Positions 16,700 through 24,816 are shown, counted from the stretch's first letter. The stretch: DNA of 64,000 bases from Roseinatronobacter alkalisoli (GCF_028745735.1 NZ_JAQZSM010000007.1:62001-126000); one strand, 5' to 3'. Numbers and translations: made by a program. The notes: a model not told the origin generated them from the sequence alone.

Positions 16700-17429
16700 T
16701 CACCTCCTAAGCCAGTTTGTTTCGTCGCTGATCACATCCAGCGCATTGGTTTCATAGCCCACCGGAATATTTCCCATTACACCGTGTGGACGGGATGAAG
16801 AAACCGGTCCAACAGGTACAACGAATGCACGCTGTTCATTCGTGTTCATATATTCGGAAGGATTGCGGATGCAACGCAGTACGCCACGCAAAACGTCAAG
16901 CAGAAATTCCTCTCGTTCGTCGGAAATATCATAGTTATCACCACTAATATCTAGCCGAGCAACTTCGTGAGCGACAGTTTACGCCAGTTGGGGGTCGCTG
17001 TAACCCAGTCCGGCTGCCACCACGACCTCAGCAAAGCTTGTTGCACCATTGTCGATTGCCCGAATTACTGCGCCAGTCGTTGCGAGTATAAAATTCACGC
17101 TAGCTAGCGATAACCCACCTACAGGCCCCAAAAGCACGCTGGTTCCCTTAGCAACGCCGAACTGCGTCGCAGTCCGCGCCCCGTTTGCGATCATAACACA
17201 AGTTGTCAGGGGGATGTTCTGACATCTCGGAGGGCCCTTGTTTTGTGGGCTCACAGCATACCCAGCTAGACATGTGTGAAAAGGCGTGTTCTGTGCCATT
17301 GATTGCCGGGCCGAGATTGCGCGGACGGGAGCGATATCCCAAAAAGAATGCATGGTTGACCATGCCATCAACAGTGTTGTTTCAGTCCGACAATGCTCGG
17401 TCTTCCATGTATCAACAAAGTATACTTTC
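16700..17429 (-). pseudogene. Interrupted toxin-like gene with in-frame TAA
   Basis: One frame reads from about 17429 to the stop at 16700 but is broken by TAA at 16979-16981. Upstream of it: NTPFHTCLAGYAVSPQNKGP, then NIPLTTCVMIANGARTAT, a Gly/Ala-rich hydrophobic stretch, and VVVAAGLGYSDPQLA. Downstream: TVAHEVARLDISGDNYDISD and a 64-residue tail ending DETNWLRR. The segment CVMIANGART recurs near 14.24 kb. No good start codon is seen, so it may be the 3' part of a larger effector. The adjacent four-helix membrane gene could be its immunity gene. Function unknown. Confidence 0.45.
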
Positions 17430-18266
17430 TTATTGATATTGCTGCAGGACTGAGGCTGGATCGAAAAGATCTGCCGACAAATCGGATGCGCAACCAAACG
17501 GAGGCAACTCCTGAATAGCGGGATGTGCTCCATGGATCTGACGATAAGGCTGGTCATATGCCGGGAACGAGTCCTGTCGAATGCACTCTCCAATCTCAGA
17601 AATATCATCATCATAAAGTGTCCTGCGCGATAACTCAGTATAGAGATTGAAACATGATTCAATAGACCACCATCCGACCAAACCACCAATTGATGCTGAA
17701 ACTAACCCTCCTCCAGAATTTGCGATATGCTGAGGGCCAAATATAAAAGGACCGCCCAACCCTCGTGTTGCTTCAATGTAATAGAGGGAATCAGATGCTA
17801 TTACTTCCACTTCGGCACCAGAGACCGCACCAGTTTGGCCTGCAAGATCATTAAAAGAAAATGGTTCTGCGGCAATCATCCGCTGTGGAATAGCCTCTTG
17901 CATTTTCGCGTAGAGTGCCATTCCGCTGCCATATCCGGCCTGAATACGCTGTAAATCAAAGTGCCCATCAACGCCTCTCAGTGTTTCGCTGCCTTCCCAT
18001 GTATGTTCAATGCGTCGCGCATGCGAGGGCTTCAACCGGCCAAGGAGCCTGCCGACAGGAAAACCAACCGAGGGGCTGCAACCGCTCAATGAAACGATCC
18101 CAATACTAAGTGAGTCGAAACCTAAGAAGATAAAGCTATGGTATCCGCAACCAAGTGAAAAGTTCCCCTCATAAGAGATTGTCCATCTTCGACTCTTCGC
18201 ATTTGGCCCAGCAAGCCATCTATCGCGAGACGTCCAATCTTGACCAAAAGGAAAACTCATCGCCAT
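17430..18266 (-). CDS. Candidate type VI effector with SFPFG N-terminal module
   Basis: A 278-residue protein. I chose ATG 18266, four bases after the preceding stop, because AAGGAA sits before it and because the duplicated gene at 18967 starts at the same point (MSNTFPFG against MAMSFPFG). The first 55 residues form a module shared with that duplicate: SLxCGYHSFIFLGxDSLxIGI. The rest contains VSGAEVEVIASDSLYYIEAT and GGPFIFGPQHIANSGGGL, of no known family. The order immunity-like gene then effector, repeated twice, supports a toxin/immunity arrangement. Confidence 0.55.
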   Translation of the reverse strand: MAMSFPFGQDWTSRDRWLAGPNAKSRRWTISYEGNFSLGCGYHSFIFLGFDSLSIGIVSLSGCSPSVGFPVGRLLGRLKPSHARRIEHTWEGSETLRGVDGHFDLQRIQAGYGSGMALYAKMQEAIPQRMIAAEPFSFNDLAGQTGAVSGAEVEVIASDSLYYIEATRGLGGPFIFGPQHIANSGGGLVSASIGGLVGWWSIESCFNLYTELSRRTLYDDDISEIGECIRQDSFPAYDQPYRQIHGAHPAIQELPPFGCASDLSADLFDPASVLQQYQ

Positions 18267-18268
18267 TT

Positions 18269-18727
18269 TCAGTTCCTTGGATACGCAAGGCAGAACGCCT
18301 CGTTTTTGAATACCAGAGCGATTGTGGTGCAACCCGAATGACCATCCTTCAGGCACGTCATATCAGGCTCATTGGCTTCATGGCTGGTGCAGAGTTCATC
18401 ATCGCAGGGAACAGGAAAAAGTTCACCGGTTTCTATATCTACTGCCACCAGGTACGTTGTATCCTGTGTCAATGTGAGCGCGGCAAACGCTTGTCGAAAC
18501 CGCTCGTAAGCGCCCGGTCCGAAATCAAGAGATGTACCACCGAACCGAATTGGGGCGGCGTCTGCGCTGATATCGACATACTCTGCCCATCTCTGTGGTG
18601 AGCAATCTCCTAATCTATCTGATGTCTGCGCTGTCGCATCGTCAATTCTTGGTGCAGCATAAAAATAAGTGACTGCCAACGCAAATATAACCGCCATGGA
18701 AATCGAAAGCGTTGCTCTTTTTTTCAT
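18269..18727 (-). CDS. Putative periplasmic immunity protein (paralogue 2)
   Basis: A 152-residue protein with an N-terminal signal or anchor helix (residues 6-25) and five or six Cys in the exported part. It resembles the protein encoded at 18964-19458: a segment FxALxLxxxxTxxVAVxIxTG near the middle and a closing VxFxxxxxCLxxP. Each of the two paralogues lies just before a copy of the SFPFG gene, which is the main reason to think of immunity. GAGGATC serves as ribosome site. Confidence 0.58.
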   Translation of the reverse strand: MKKRATLSISMAVIFALAVTYFYAAPRIDDATAQTSDRLGDCSPQRWAEYVDISADAAPIRFGGTSLDFGPGAYERFRQAFAALTLTQDTTYLVAVDIETGELFPVPCDDELCTSHEANEPDMTCLKDGHSGCTTIALVFKNEAFCLAYPRN

Positions 18728-18737
18728 TCTCTGATCC

Positions 18738-18785
18738 TCAATTCAAGTCTATCCGCTTAGCACTCATAGCGATGGAATTTCCGCC
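18738..18785 (-). pseudogene. Remnant of a VgrG-like C-terminal tail
   Basis: In a frame different from the 67-codon gene that overlaps it, the sequence reads FAGGNSIAMSAKRIDLN and then stops at 18738-18740. This matches the end of the island's VgrG (EGGKEIKMSASKINLN) and of the 136-residue protein (KSPRIDLN). It looks like the scar of a lost vgrG or spike-linked gene. Confidence 0.5.
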
Positions 18786-18967
18786 AGCAAATTCGCAATG
18801 CCAATTGTCAAACTATCCAGCCCAAGGAAAATAAAGCTATGATACCCACATATGAGTGAAAGCCCGCCATCATAATAGACGCGCCAATTGAGAGACTTGG
18901 CATTCATATGACCCAACCAAGATTCAGCTTGATTAAGATCATTGCCGAATGGAAATGTATTGCTCAT
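18764..18967 (-). CDS. Truncated duplicate of the SFPFG effector N-terminus
   Basis: A 67-residue reading frame starting with ATGA overlap behind the gene before it. Its first 55 residues parallel the start of the 278-residue candidate effector (FPFG, then GYHSFIFLG, then DSLTIGI), after which it runs out (LLAEIPSL). The rest of the effector is absent and a VgrG-like tail follows out of frame. It may be a non-functional leftover of cassette exchange, or a small protein still made as a decoy; the first is more likely. Confidence 0.5.
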   Translation of the reverse strand: MSNTFPFGNDLNQAESWLGHMNAKSLNWRVYYDGGLSLICGYHSFIFLGLDSLTIGIANLLAEIPSL

Positions 18968-19458
18968 TGTTCCCCCTGAAACGGTGCGATCAGGCAGTAA
19001 TCTTGCTCACGAAAGCGCACTGCTAAATCTATACAGTGCTGTCCCAAATCCACGCCGAGCGTCGATTCGCCACATTCGGACCATGCGCGGGCCCACTCGC
19101 CCCCAGTGCATCGTTCTTCTTCGCAAGTGTAGGTATAGGTGTTACCGGTCGGGATATGCGCGGCAACATGGATTGTTTCCGGCCCTTCAAGTTCGAGCGC
19201 GTCAAATGCGGCCAAAAGACGGTCAACATCCTCTGCGCTTTCCAGGGTTGACATCCCTATATTGGCTCCGATGAGGGGTGTAAGGCGAAAATACTCCATA
19301 TGTGCTTGCTCTGAGCACACCAGCCGACCCGAAGGCGATATCACCTCGCCGCGCTGAGCGCTCTGTTGTATTCGATACCTAGCAAACTCCCCTAGGGCTA
19401 CTGCTAAGGCAACCAATCCAAGCACCAAGAATAAAGCGATTTTTACAACTCTAGCCAT
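18964..19458 (-). CDS. Putative periplasmic immunity protein (paralogue 1)
   Basis: A 164-residue protein with one N-terminal hydrophobic helix (residues 4-24, KIALFLVLGLVALAVALG) and an exported acidic domain with six Cys (SEQAHMEYF, TCEEERCTGG, QDYCLIAPF). It is paralogous to the 152-residue protein downstream. It starts eleven bases after the vgrG C-terminal gene, with GAGGGAA as ribosome site (ATG 19458; a GTG one codon earlier is possible), and overlaps the truncated effector duplicate by four bases. Confidence 0.58.
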   Translation of the reverse strand: MARVVKIALFLVLGLVALAVALGEFARYRIQQSAQRGEVISPSGRLVCSEQAHMEYFRLTPLIGANIGMSTLESAEDVDRLLAAFDALELEGPETIHVAAHIPTGNTYTYTCEEERCTGGEWARAWSECGESTLGVDLGQHCIDLAVRFREQDYCLIAPFQGEQ

Positions 19459-19468
19459 CACCGTTCCC

Positions 19469-20596
19469 TCAATTCAGATTAATCTTTGAAGCCGACATCT
19501 TGATTTCCTTGCCGCCCTCGACCTCGACACCGTTTTCAAAATCGAGGTAGAGCGTGTCCCCTTTGAGCCTGATGAAACCATCCGCTGTCATTCTCAACTC
19601 AGCTTTCCCGACCCGGACTTCAATCTCATTCCCGCTGGTGACAGTAACCGTGTCCCCCGCATCGATGGACATTTGCGACCCGGAAACAAGTTGGATAGAG
19701 TTGCCAGCCTGTTCAACCAAAGTGCTGCCAACCTGCACGGATTTGCTTACGCCGATGATCTGCGATTTCACACCTGGCGTTGTTTCTGAAATCGCGGCAT
19801 CTGCGAAGAGAGAGAATGTTCCCGACCCGGTATCCCGCAGACCGGGAACCGGAAGTGTTGCTGCGATCTTTCCAATTCCTTGCGACAGGGTTCGGCTCAA
19901 CGAGTTAAGAACCCGGCCTTTGCCACTCTTGCCGACATGCAGCATGATACTGCCATGCACGGCCTCACTATGATTCCCGTCGACTTCGATGACTTTGTGG
20001 TTGCCAACCGATTGCACCCAGTTTTTATCGATGCGCTCCGTATGATTGTTGCGGACTTTCTCATTCCTGTCCTTCTGCGCATGCAGGAACACTTCTTCGC
20101 GCCCCTTCTCATCCTCAAACCGCAGCTCGTTGAAGCCCGTGCCCTGATGGGTGTCCGTCTTGAAGGTGCTGCGCGTCTTATGCTCCGGCAATTCATACGG
20201 CACCTTGTTGCGCCCGTTATAGACGCATCCCGTCACCAGTGGCTGGTCGGGGTCACCGTCGAGGAACTCCACCACCACCTCCATGCCCACGCGCGGGATC
20301 ACCATGCCGCCCCAGCCATTACCCGCCCAGGATTGCGATACACGGCAGCGCATCGAATTAGCCTTGTTGAGGTCCCAGTGGAAGCGCACCAGAATGCGGC
20401 CGTATTCGTCGCAGTCGATCTCTTCGCCTTCAGCGCCCACCACCATCGCCGTTTGCGGGCCGCGCACATCGGCGAGGGGGGGCTTGCGTTCGGGCATCCT
20501 TTGCATGCGCATAATCCTCTCGTCAGTTTCCGCGATAGTCCGATGCAACGCTTGATTGGCCTGTTGTTGCGCCACTCTGTCGGAAGGATCGGCCAT
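19469..20596 (-). CDS. VgrG C-terminal part (OB fold and beta-helix spike)
   Basis: The spike shaft half of a type VI VgrG, 375 residues from ATG 20596. It starts with the gp5-like OB segment (TAMVVGAEGEEIDCDEYGR, then ILVRFHWD), continues with the core QSWAGNGWGGMVIPRVGMEV and GDPDQPLVTGCVYN, then the repeat-rich beta-helix to SASKINLN. The frame is open for 32 more codons upstream (to a TGA near 20690) without a good start, and the gp27-like half is encoded separately. So this is either a fragment of a broken vgrG or a separately made half. Confidence 0.8.
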   Translation of the reverse strand: MADPSDRVAQQQANQALHRTIAETDERIMRMQRMPERKPPLADVRGPQTAMVVGAEGEEIDCDEYGRILVRFHWDLNKANSMRCRVSQSWAGNGWGGMVIPRVGMEVVVEFLDGDPDQPLVTGCVYNGRNKVPYELPEHKTRSTFKTDTHQGTGFNELRFEDEKGREEVFLHAQKDRNEKVRNNHTERIDKNWVQSVGNHKVIEVDGNHSEAVHGSIMLHVGKSGKGRVLNSLSRTLSQGIGKIAATLPVPGLRDTGSGTFSLFADAAISETTPGVKSQIIGVSKSVQVGSTLVEQAGNSIQLVSGSQMSIDAGDTVTVTSGNEIEVRVGKAELRMTADGFIRLKGDTLYLDFENGVEVEGGKEIKMSASKINLN

Positions 20597-20689
20597 CGCG
20601 GCTTGCGGGGGATCAGGACCATTCCGTTGGTTGATGATCTTAACCCTCTGGGCGCTCCTGGAAACAGGTGACGCGTATCGAGCGCAAGA

Positions 20690-20869
20690 TCACCGCTCGT
20701 CCATACTCCGCAGCAGGAAGAACCCGACGATCATCATCACCACGCCCACCAGCGCGCCGATCCAGATGCCGGACACAAGCCCGCCCAGCAGCATCATGAA
20801 GCCGAGGACTGTTATGATCTGCCCGCTCAAATCCATCAGTGAGCGCAGGATGAACATGATGAACCTCAT
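20690..20869 (-). CDS. Small two-helix membrane protein between the vgrG halves
   Basis: A 59-residue frame whose ATG (20869-20867) overlaps the stop of the VgrG N-terminal frame (TGATG). Start MRFIMFILRSLMDLSG, hydrophobic stretch about residues 18-53 with Gly breaks (GFMMLLGGLVSGIWIGALVG, then VVMMIVGFFLL), end RSMDER. Two helices and a charged tail look like a real membrane protein rather than chance. Role unknown; an immunity function or a transmembrane adaptor is possible. Confidence 0.5.
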   Translation of the reverse strand: MRFIMFILRSLMDLSGQIITVLGFMMLLGGLVSGIWIGALVGVVMMIVGFFLLRSMDER

Positions 20870-21462
20870 CAGCGCCGCCCGATACTGTCATGCACATCCA
20901 CGCAATCCGTCAGCACCATGCTATGCGCGCCAGCCTCGTGCCGGAAATAATAGGATATTCCGTGCCGTTCCATCAGCCGCGTGGCAAACTCCATGTCGCT
21001 TTCGCGGAACTGGACCGTGTATTCCAGCTCCGGATACTCGGCAGAGGTGGCCACCACCAGCGCGCCCGCATCACCATAGGCCGAGAGCAGCTCCGTGAGG
21101 ATCTCGATCACGCTCAGGTTGTGGAAAATCCGCTGGTTGCGCCGCAGGCTGGCCAGCTTGAACCAGGGCTGCAGCCGCAACCGGTAGCGATGCCCGTTCT
21201 CGCCCGCGCCCATCCAGCGGGCTTCCGTCACGATACCGTCGAAATGACGCTCAACCTGGCGGTCATGCAGGGTGACAGTGGCATGGGTGCCGATCAGCGC
21301 GTCGAAATCGATGTCATCATTGGCGGCCAGACACTCGACCTGCCAGTCGAACAGATCATTCAACCGCTCGACACCCTCAAAGCGCATCAGCGCCAGCACA
21401 TCCGGACCAAGAGAGGTCGTTAACTGACCCATACGAAAGACTTGAGAAAACGCTTTATTCAT
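20869..21462 (-). CDS. VgrG N-terminal part (gp27-like), truncated
   Basis: The first 197 residues of a VgrG-type spike protein: LALMRFEGVERLNDLFDWQV, GTHATVTLHDRQVERHFDGI, then HNLSVIEILTELLSAYGD, FRESDMEFATRLMERHGISY and FRHEAGAHSMVLTD. These are in the order found in the gp27-like domain. About 180 residues that should follow before the OB fold are missing, and the frame ends in a short foreign tail (CVDVHDSIGRR). ATG 21462 chosen; a TTG precedes it. The 536 bases upstream hold no clear gene and probably its promoter. Confidence 0.75.
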   Translation of the reverse strand: MNKAFSQVFRMGQLTTSLGPDVLALMRFEGVERLNDLFDWQVECLAANDDIDFDALIGTHATVTLHDRQVERHFDGIVTEARWMGAGENGHRYRLRLQPWFKLASLRRNQRIFHNLSVIEILTELLSAYGDAGALVVATSAEYPELEYTVQFRESDMEFATRLMERHGISYYFRHEAGAHSMVLTDCVDVHDSIGRR

Positions 21463-21998
21463 CAAATACGCCCGATACTAAACCTTAAGGCGAATTTAAT
21501 TGACCCGGCACAGTCTGCAAGCAGAAATGCGCCGACGGCTCAGACACCGTGCGCAATTTAGCACCAAAGAACACCACACTGCTTCGGGCACACCGCGCGG
21601 ATGATCACAAACGCGCACTACCCTCGGTCGAAGCAAATAGAGGGACTGGCAGCTTTTACTATTTTCTGCGGACGCGATGCCGCAGCTCTGTCAGGCGGCG
21701 CTCCGCCCTCCACGCCAATGATGCCGCACGGGTAAAGGATTTCTGCGTACATGCCCGGAACGGTAGGTGGAAGCGCCGCAACGCAGCCGCCCGCCCCATC
21801 ATTGGCGCAAGCAACCAGCAACGGAACGAGAGGGCGCTTCTGCCAGGCGGCGCCTGGAGAGAAATAGACTTGACCAGTCGCCGAAATCAGACAACTTAAC
21901 GCCAGCCGATAGGCCACTTCGGAAATGACGGCATTGTTTTACGACAGCGATTCAATCATGGGTCGCTGGGGCAGGATTTTCCTTGAAAGGAAAATTGC
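21463..21998. other. Long gap upstream of vgrG; no confident gene
   Basis: 536 bases between divergent genes. A 99-codon minus-strand frame (21618-21917) is open but shows no recognisable family, signal or ribosome site, so I do not call it. Promoters for vgrG (leftward) and for the small exported protein (rightward) should lie here; I cannot point to them with confidence. Confidence 0.4.
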
Positions 21999-22319
21999 AT
22001 GAAGAATTACCTTACACCGCTCGGCGCAGCTTTCGTGGTTTGCCTGGCCTTCCCGGCTGCCGGAGGCTCCTTCGAGATGGTCAACCAGACCGGCTACACG
22101 ATCACCGGTGTCCATGCGGGTCCGTCGAACGAAAGCTCATGGGGGCCAAACGTACTGCAAGGCCGCATCACCGACGGAAACACTGTGGTTATCACGCTGG
22201 ACAGTGCCGGATATGGTTGCAGCTGGGATCTGAAATACGTCTTCTCAGATGGCGACGAATACGAGGAATACGAAGTCAATATCTGCGCGATCGACGGGCA
22301 GCAATACGTCATTCAGTAG
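21999..22319 (+). CDS. Small exported protein of unknown function
   Basis: A 106-residue protein with a signal peptide (residues 1-23, cleavage near PAAGG-SF). The mature part (FEMVNQTGYTITGVHAGPSN, WGPNVLQGRI, CSWDLKYVFSDG) belongs to a widespread small beta-rich family of exported proteins without an established function; two Cys near the end could pair. An AAAGGAAA ribosome site stands nine bases before the ATG. It is the only rightward gene in the left two thirds of the island and may have its own promoter. Confidence 0.78.
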   Translation: MKNYLTPLGAAFVVCLAFPAAGGSFEMVNQTGYTITGVHAGPSNESSWGPNVLQGRITDGNTVVITLDSAGYGCSWDLKYVFSDGDEYEEYEVNICAIDGQQYVIQ

Positions 22320-22562
22320 CGCTCTGCTTGCTTCGATATCGGCGGGCGGGTCATTCGCCTGCCGGTGTGCTACGCTCTGGATACGCGCGCATAACGACAG
22401 CTATGCGGGACGGTGCGGACGGTCGCTGTGCTGTCGAGCGGCGTCGTCTTCGCCCTAACAAGCTCACTTGAAAAATCAGATAATCTGCCAATCATCTCCA
22501 GCCTTTCGGCTTTCCGATATGCTGGACGACAGCGTTACAAAGACATGAAAGATGGCCGCCTG

Positions 22563-23825
22563 TCAGCCTGAAGGAAGGTTAACGCCAGCTTCGGCGTAAA
22601 CTTTCTGGGCAAACTCGAATGCCAGTTCATTTGGAGCCAGAGATGAATCTATCTCCCGTCGTATCTCTATGACCTTCTCCGATATTTCGTGATTACGAGG
22701 GTGGAATCTTTCTCCAGACTTTACTGCTACGCCAGAAAGATCTGCGGCTGTTAAGCGTATCTCGGCAGAACCAACGATTAATTCGCTACAAAGGTTGATT
22801 GCATTTTCGATAGCGTCAGGAATATACCTCATAAGACGGTGGTCATTGGTAAACCATCGCGCGTTGTCCGGACCGTTATCTGTCACCTGAAATATTATTC
22901 CCCTCGCGAACATCCAGATTTCGCGGTTCTTGAGTATTTGGGTGCCGGATAAAATACTAGTTGTACCTTCATATTTGCAATATGTAAGCGCACCCCACTC
23001 GTTTACTGAACTAGAATAGCTATCTTCATACAACAATGGTGGGCAGTTTTTTACCATATTGCGACACTGCAATTGGGTAAGTTTGTCTTGAGCATGTGCG
23101 GGTATGACACGTATGGAAACAAGGCGACTCGACTCGCAAAACATCGGTTCATCTTGCTGATATATTTTTGCTATGGGTGCATTCTGCGGCCAAAATGCTG
23201 TTTCGACGAAACTACTAGATGTTGGCTCGTGTTTGTTCAGTTCAATTACTGGTGCAGAGCTTAAATTTTGCAAATACTCCGCCAATATTGCTTTCAGTTT
23301 TCTAGACAGGTTCTTCCTCTCTGTTTCGATCTGCACTTTCGTTGCGTCTGGTGATAGGCAGTATGCCACCGGATGACGTCTGTCCCTCAGATCGAACGGG
23401 AGCTTGTCAAAGTCGCCATAATGCGTATTCATGACTTTTAGTAAGGGTTCGTGACCTCTCTTACCCAAAGCATAGCCAAGTTCGATTGCCACATTACTAT
23501 TGATGTGTCGCTTTTCTTCTCGCCCACACGCTATTAATGACACGTCTAGAACAACCACATCGGCGGCGGCAATCTTTTTAAGGATCGTTTCCGCGATAGA
23601 TGGCGAGCCGAGGATTCCTTGAGTATCTTGATCCAAGGTGATCTGGCTTTCCGCGCGAGCAGCCTCGGAGATGCCTATGTCGGCGCTGATTTCGTTGATC
23701 GCAGCAACCAAAGCGTCGTGTATAAAATTCTTGTTGATCTTTCGGTCAACATCGGTTTGCCAAGAATAGAAAACCTGCAAGAGCAGTCCTCGCATCGAAT
23801 GTAATTCTACAGCACAGTAGCGCAT
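22563..23825 (-). CDS. TIR-like nucleotide-binding domain protein, defence type
   Basis: A 420-residue protein whose first 190 residues match the TIR-like family often found in phage-defence loci: LLLQVFYSWQTDVDRKINKN at the start, QGILGSPSIAETILKKIAAA, DVVVLDVSLI, NSNVAIELGYALGKRG, and KLPFDLRDRRHPVAYC. The remaining 230 residues form an unrecognised domain. By family analogy it may bind or consume NAD or nucleotides on infection, acting in the cytoplasm. Start uncertain: 23825, or the ATG at 23795 closer to the conserved strand; neither has a good ribosome site. AT-rich codon use differs from the chromosome. Confidence 0.65.
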   Translation of the reverse strand: MRYCAVELHSMRGLLLQVFYSWQTDVDRKINKNFIHDALVAAINEISADIGISEAARAESQITLDQDTQGILGSPSIAETILKKIAAADVVVLDVSLIACGREEKRHINSNVAIELGYALGKRGHEPLLKVMNTHYGDFDKLPFDLRDRRHPVAYCLSPDATKVQIETERKNLSRKLKAILAEYLQNLSSAPVIELNKHEPTSSSFVETAFWPQNAPIAKIYQQDEPMFCESSRLVSIRVIPAHAQDKLTQLQCRNMVKNCPPLLYEDSYSSSVNEWGALTYCKYEGTTSILSGTQILKNREIWMFARGIIFQVTDNGPDNARWFTNDHRLMRYIPDAIENAINLCSELIVGSAEIRLTAADLSGVAVKSGERFHPRNHEISEKVIEIRREIDSSLAPNELAFEFAQKVYAEAGVNLPSG

Positions 23826-24267
23826 GTCGACGTATCTGCGCTAGCCCGAAAGCGGTTCCAATATGCCGGATATTAGTTGCGTCACGAAGGGCCGCTTTTG
23901 GGAAGCATGATCTGAATTAATACAGCGCACATAGGGTGAATCGCGGGCACAGGAAGAACACTGCCCGTCGTCCGCAAAGGACTCCAAGCGACGCGAACTT
24001 GGGCAAAAGCCATGTGTTTCTTCCTCGGGCGGAAGCGACCTTATCAGTCCCAGCGGTTGCTGTCGTTTGGGCAGGCAGAAAGGCGGGACGCAGCAGACGG
24101 CGAGGCTGCCTCGGGATTGATGGCCGTAGAGCACAGATTTTGCATCGCAATGGTGTTGGAGGGCGAACAGTCGCGTTCGGCGAGAGGAACGCGTCACGCG
24201 CTGAAACTGCAACAGGATGTGAAATCTCGGTTCGCGGACTTCCGTGCAAGTGGCCGCTGACTGACGA
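23826..24267. other. Gap without a confident gene between TIR-like gene and soxR
   Basis: 442 bases. Frames on both strands are open in parts (for example 24012-24260 plus and 23841-24278 minus), but their Arg/Ser/His-rich translations look like shadows and no ribosome site or family is evident. It may be the remains of an older gene. Confidence 0.4.
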
Positions 24268-24711
24268 TCAAGGTGCATCGCCCATCAGATACCGTGGACC
24301 GCTCCCATTTCGGGCAGCGCTGTCCTTAGGGTTGTACAATGCGCAGCGGTCAAGCGACAGACATCCGCAGCCGATACAGCCGTCAAGCGTATCGGAAAGC
24401 TTCTGTAGCGCCGCGATCCGTGTTGCAATCTCAGCGCGAAAGCCGGTGGCGATCTGTTCCCAATCTTGCCGGTCTGGGGCACGGTCGGCGGGAAGAGCCG
24501 TCAGATGCCGCGCGATTTCGGCCAAGGGGAAGCCCAATTGCTGTGCGATCATGGCAAAGGAAAGTCGCCTGAGGTCGGATTTGCCGTAGCGGCGGTGCCC
24601 GCCCTGATTGCGCAGCGGCTGCACGATGCCATGGGTCTCGTAAAACCGGATGGCCGAAACAGCGAGGCCGGACCGCTCGGCAAGCTCACCAATAGCAATG
24701 CCTTGACGCAT
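24268..24711 (-). CDS. soxR: Redox-sensing activator SoxR
   Basis: A MerR-family regulator that senses redox-cycling compounds through a [2Fe-2S] cluster. The 147-residue protein has an N-terminal helix-turn-helix (IGELAERSGLAVSAIRFYE), the wing HRRYGKSDLRRL, a dimer helix, and the cluster motif CIGCGCLSLDRCALYNPKD with all four Cys. It diverges from a VOC-family gene, and the spacer holds a near-ideal SoxR box, so that gene is its probable target. Confidence 0.95.
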   Translation of the reverse strand: MRQGIAIGELAERSGLAVSAIRFYETHGIVQPLRNQGGHRRYGKSDLRRLSFAMIAQQLGFPLAEIARHLTALPADRAPDRQDWEQIATGFRAEIATRIAALQKLSDTLDGCIGCGCLSLDRCALYNPKDSAARNGSGPRYLMGDAP

Positions 24712-24724
24712 GCAAATCTCTCCT

Positions 24725-24754
24725 TGACCTAAAGTTAACTTTAGAAATTACACA
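24725..24754 (+). promoter_or_regulatory. SoxR box and promoter of the VOC gene
   Basis: Palindrome CTAAAGTTAACTTTAG (24729-24744) lies between TTGACC (-35, 24725-24730) and TACACA (possible -10, 24749-24754). The core AAAGTTAACTTT is close to the SoxR consensus CCTCAAGTTAACTTGAGG, and an operator inside a long spacer is the MerR-family arrangement. Confidence 0.8.
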
Positions 24755-24816
24755 GGAGATTATCGAAGGCAAGCCCGGCCGGAATGTCCAAGGCCGGGAA
24801 CAGGTGGGAGGTTAAA

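Noticed and set aside
13057-21462. A complete type VI secretion system
   Set aside because: Only VgrG parts and PAAR are present; no TssB/C sheath, Hcp, ClpV or membrane complex genes are in the window.
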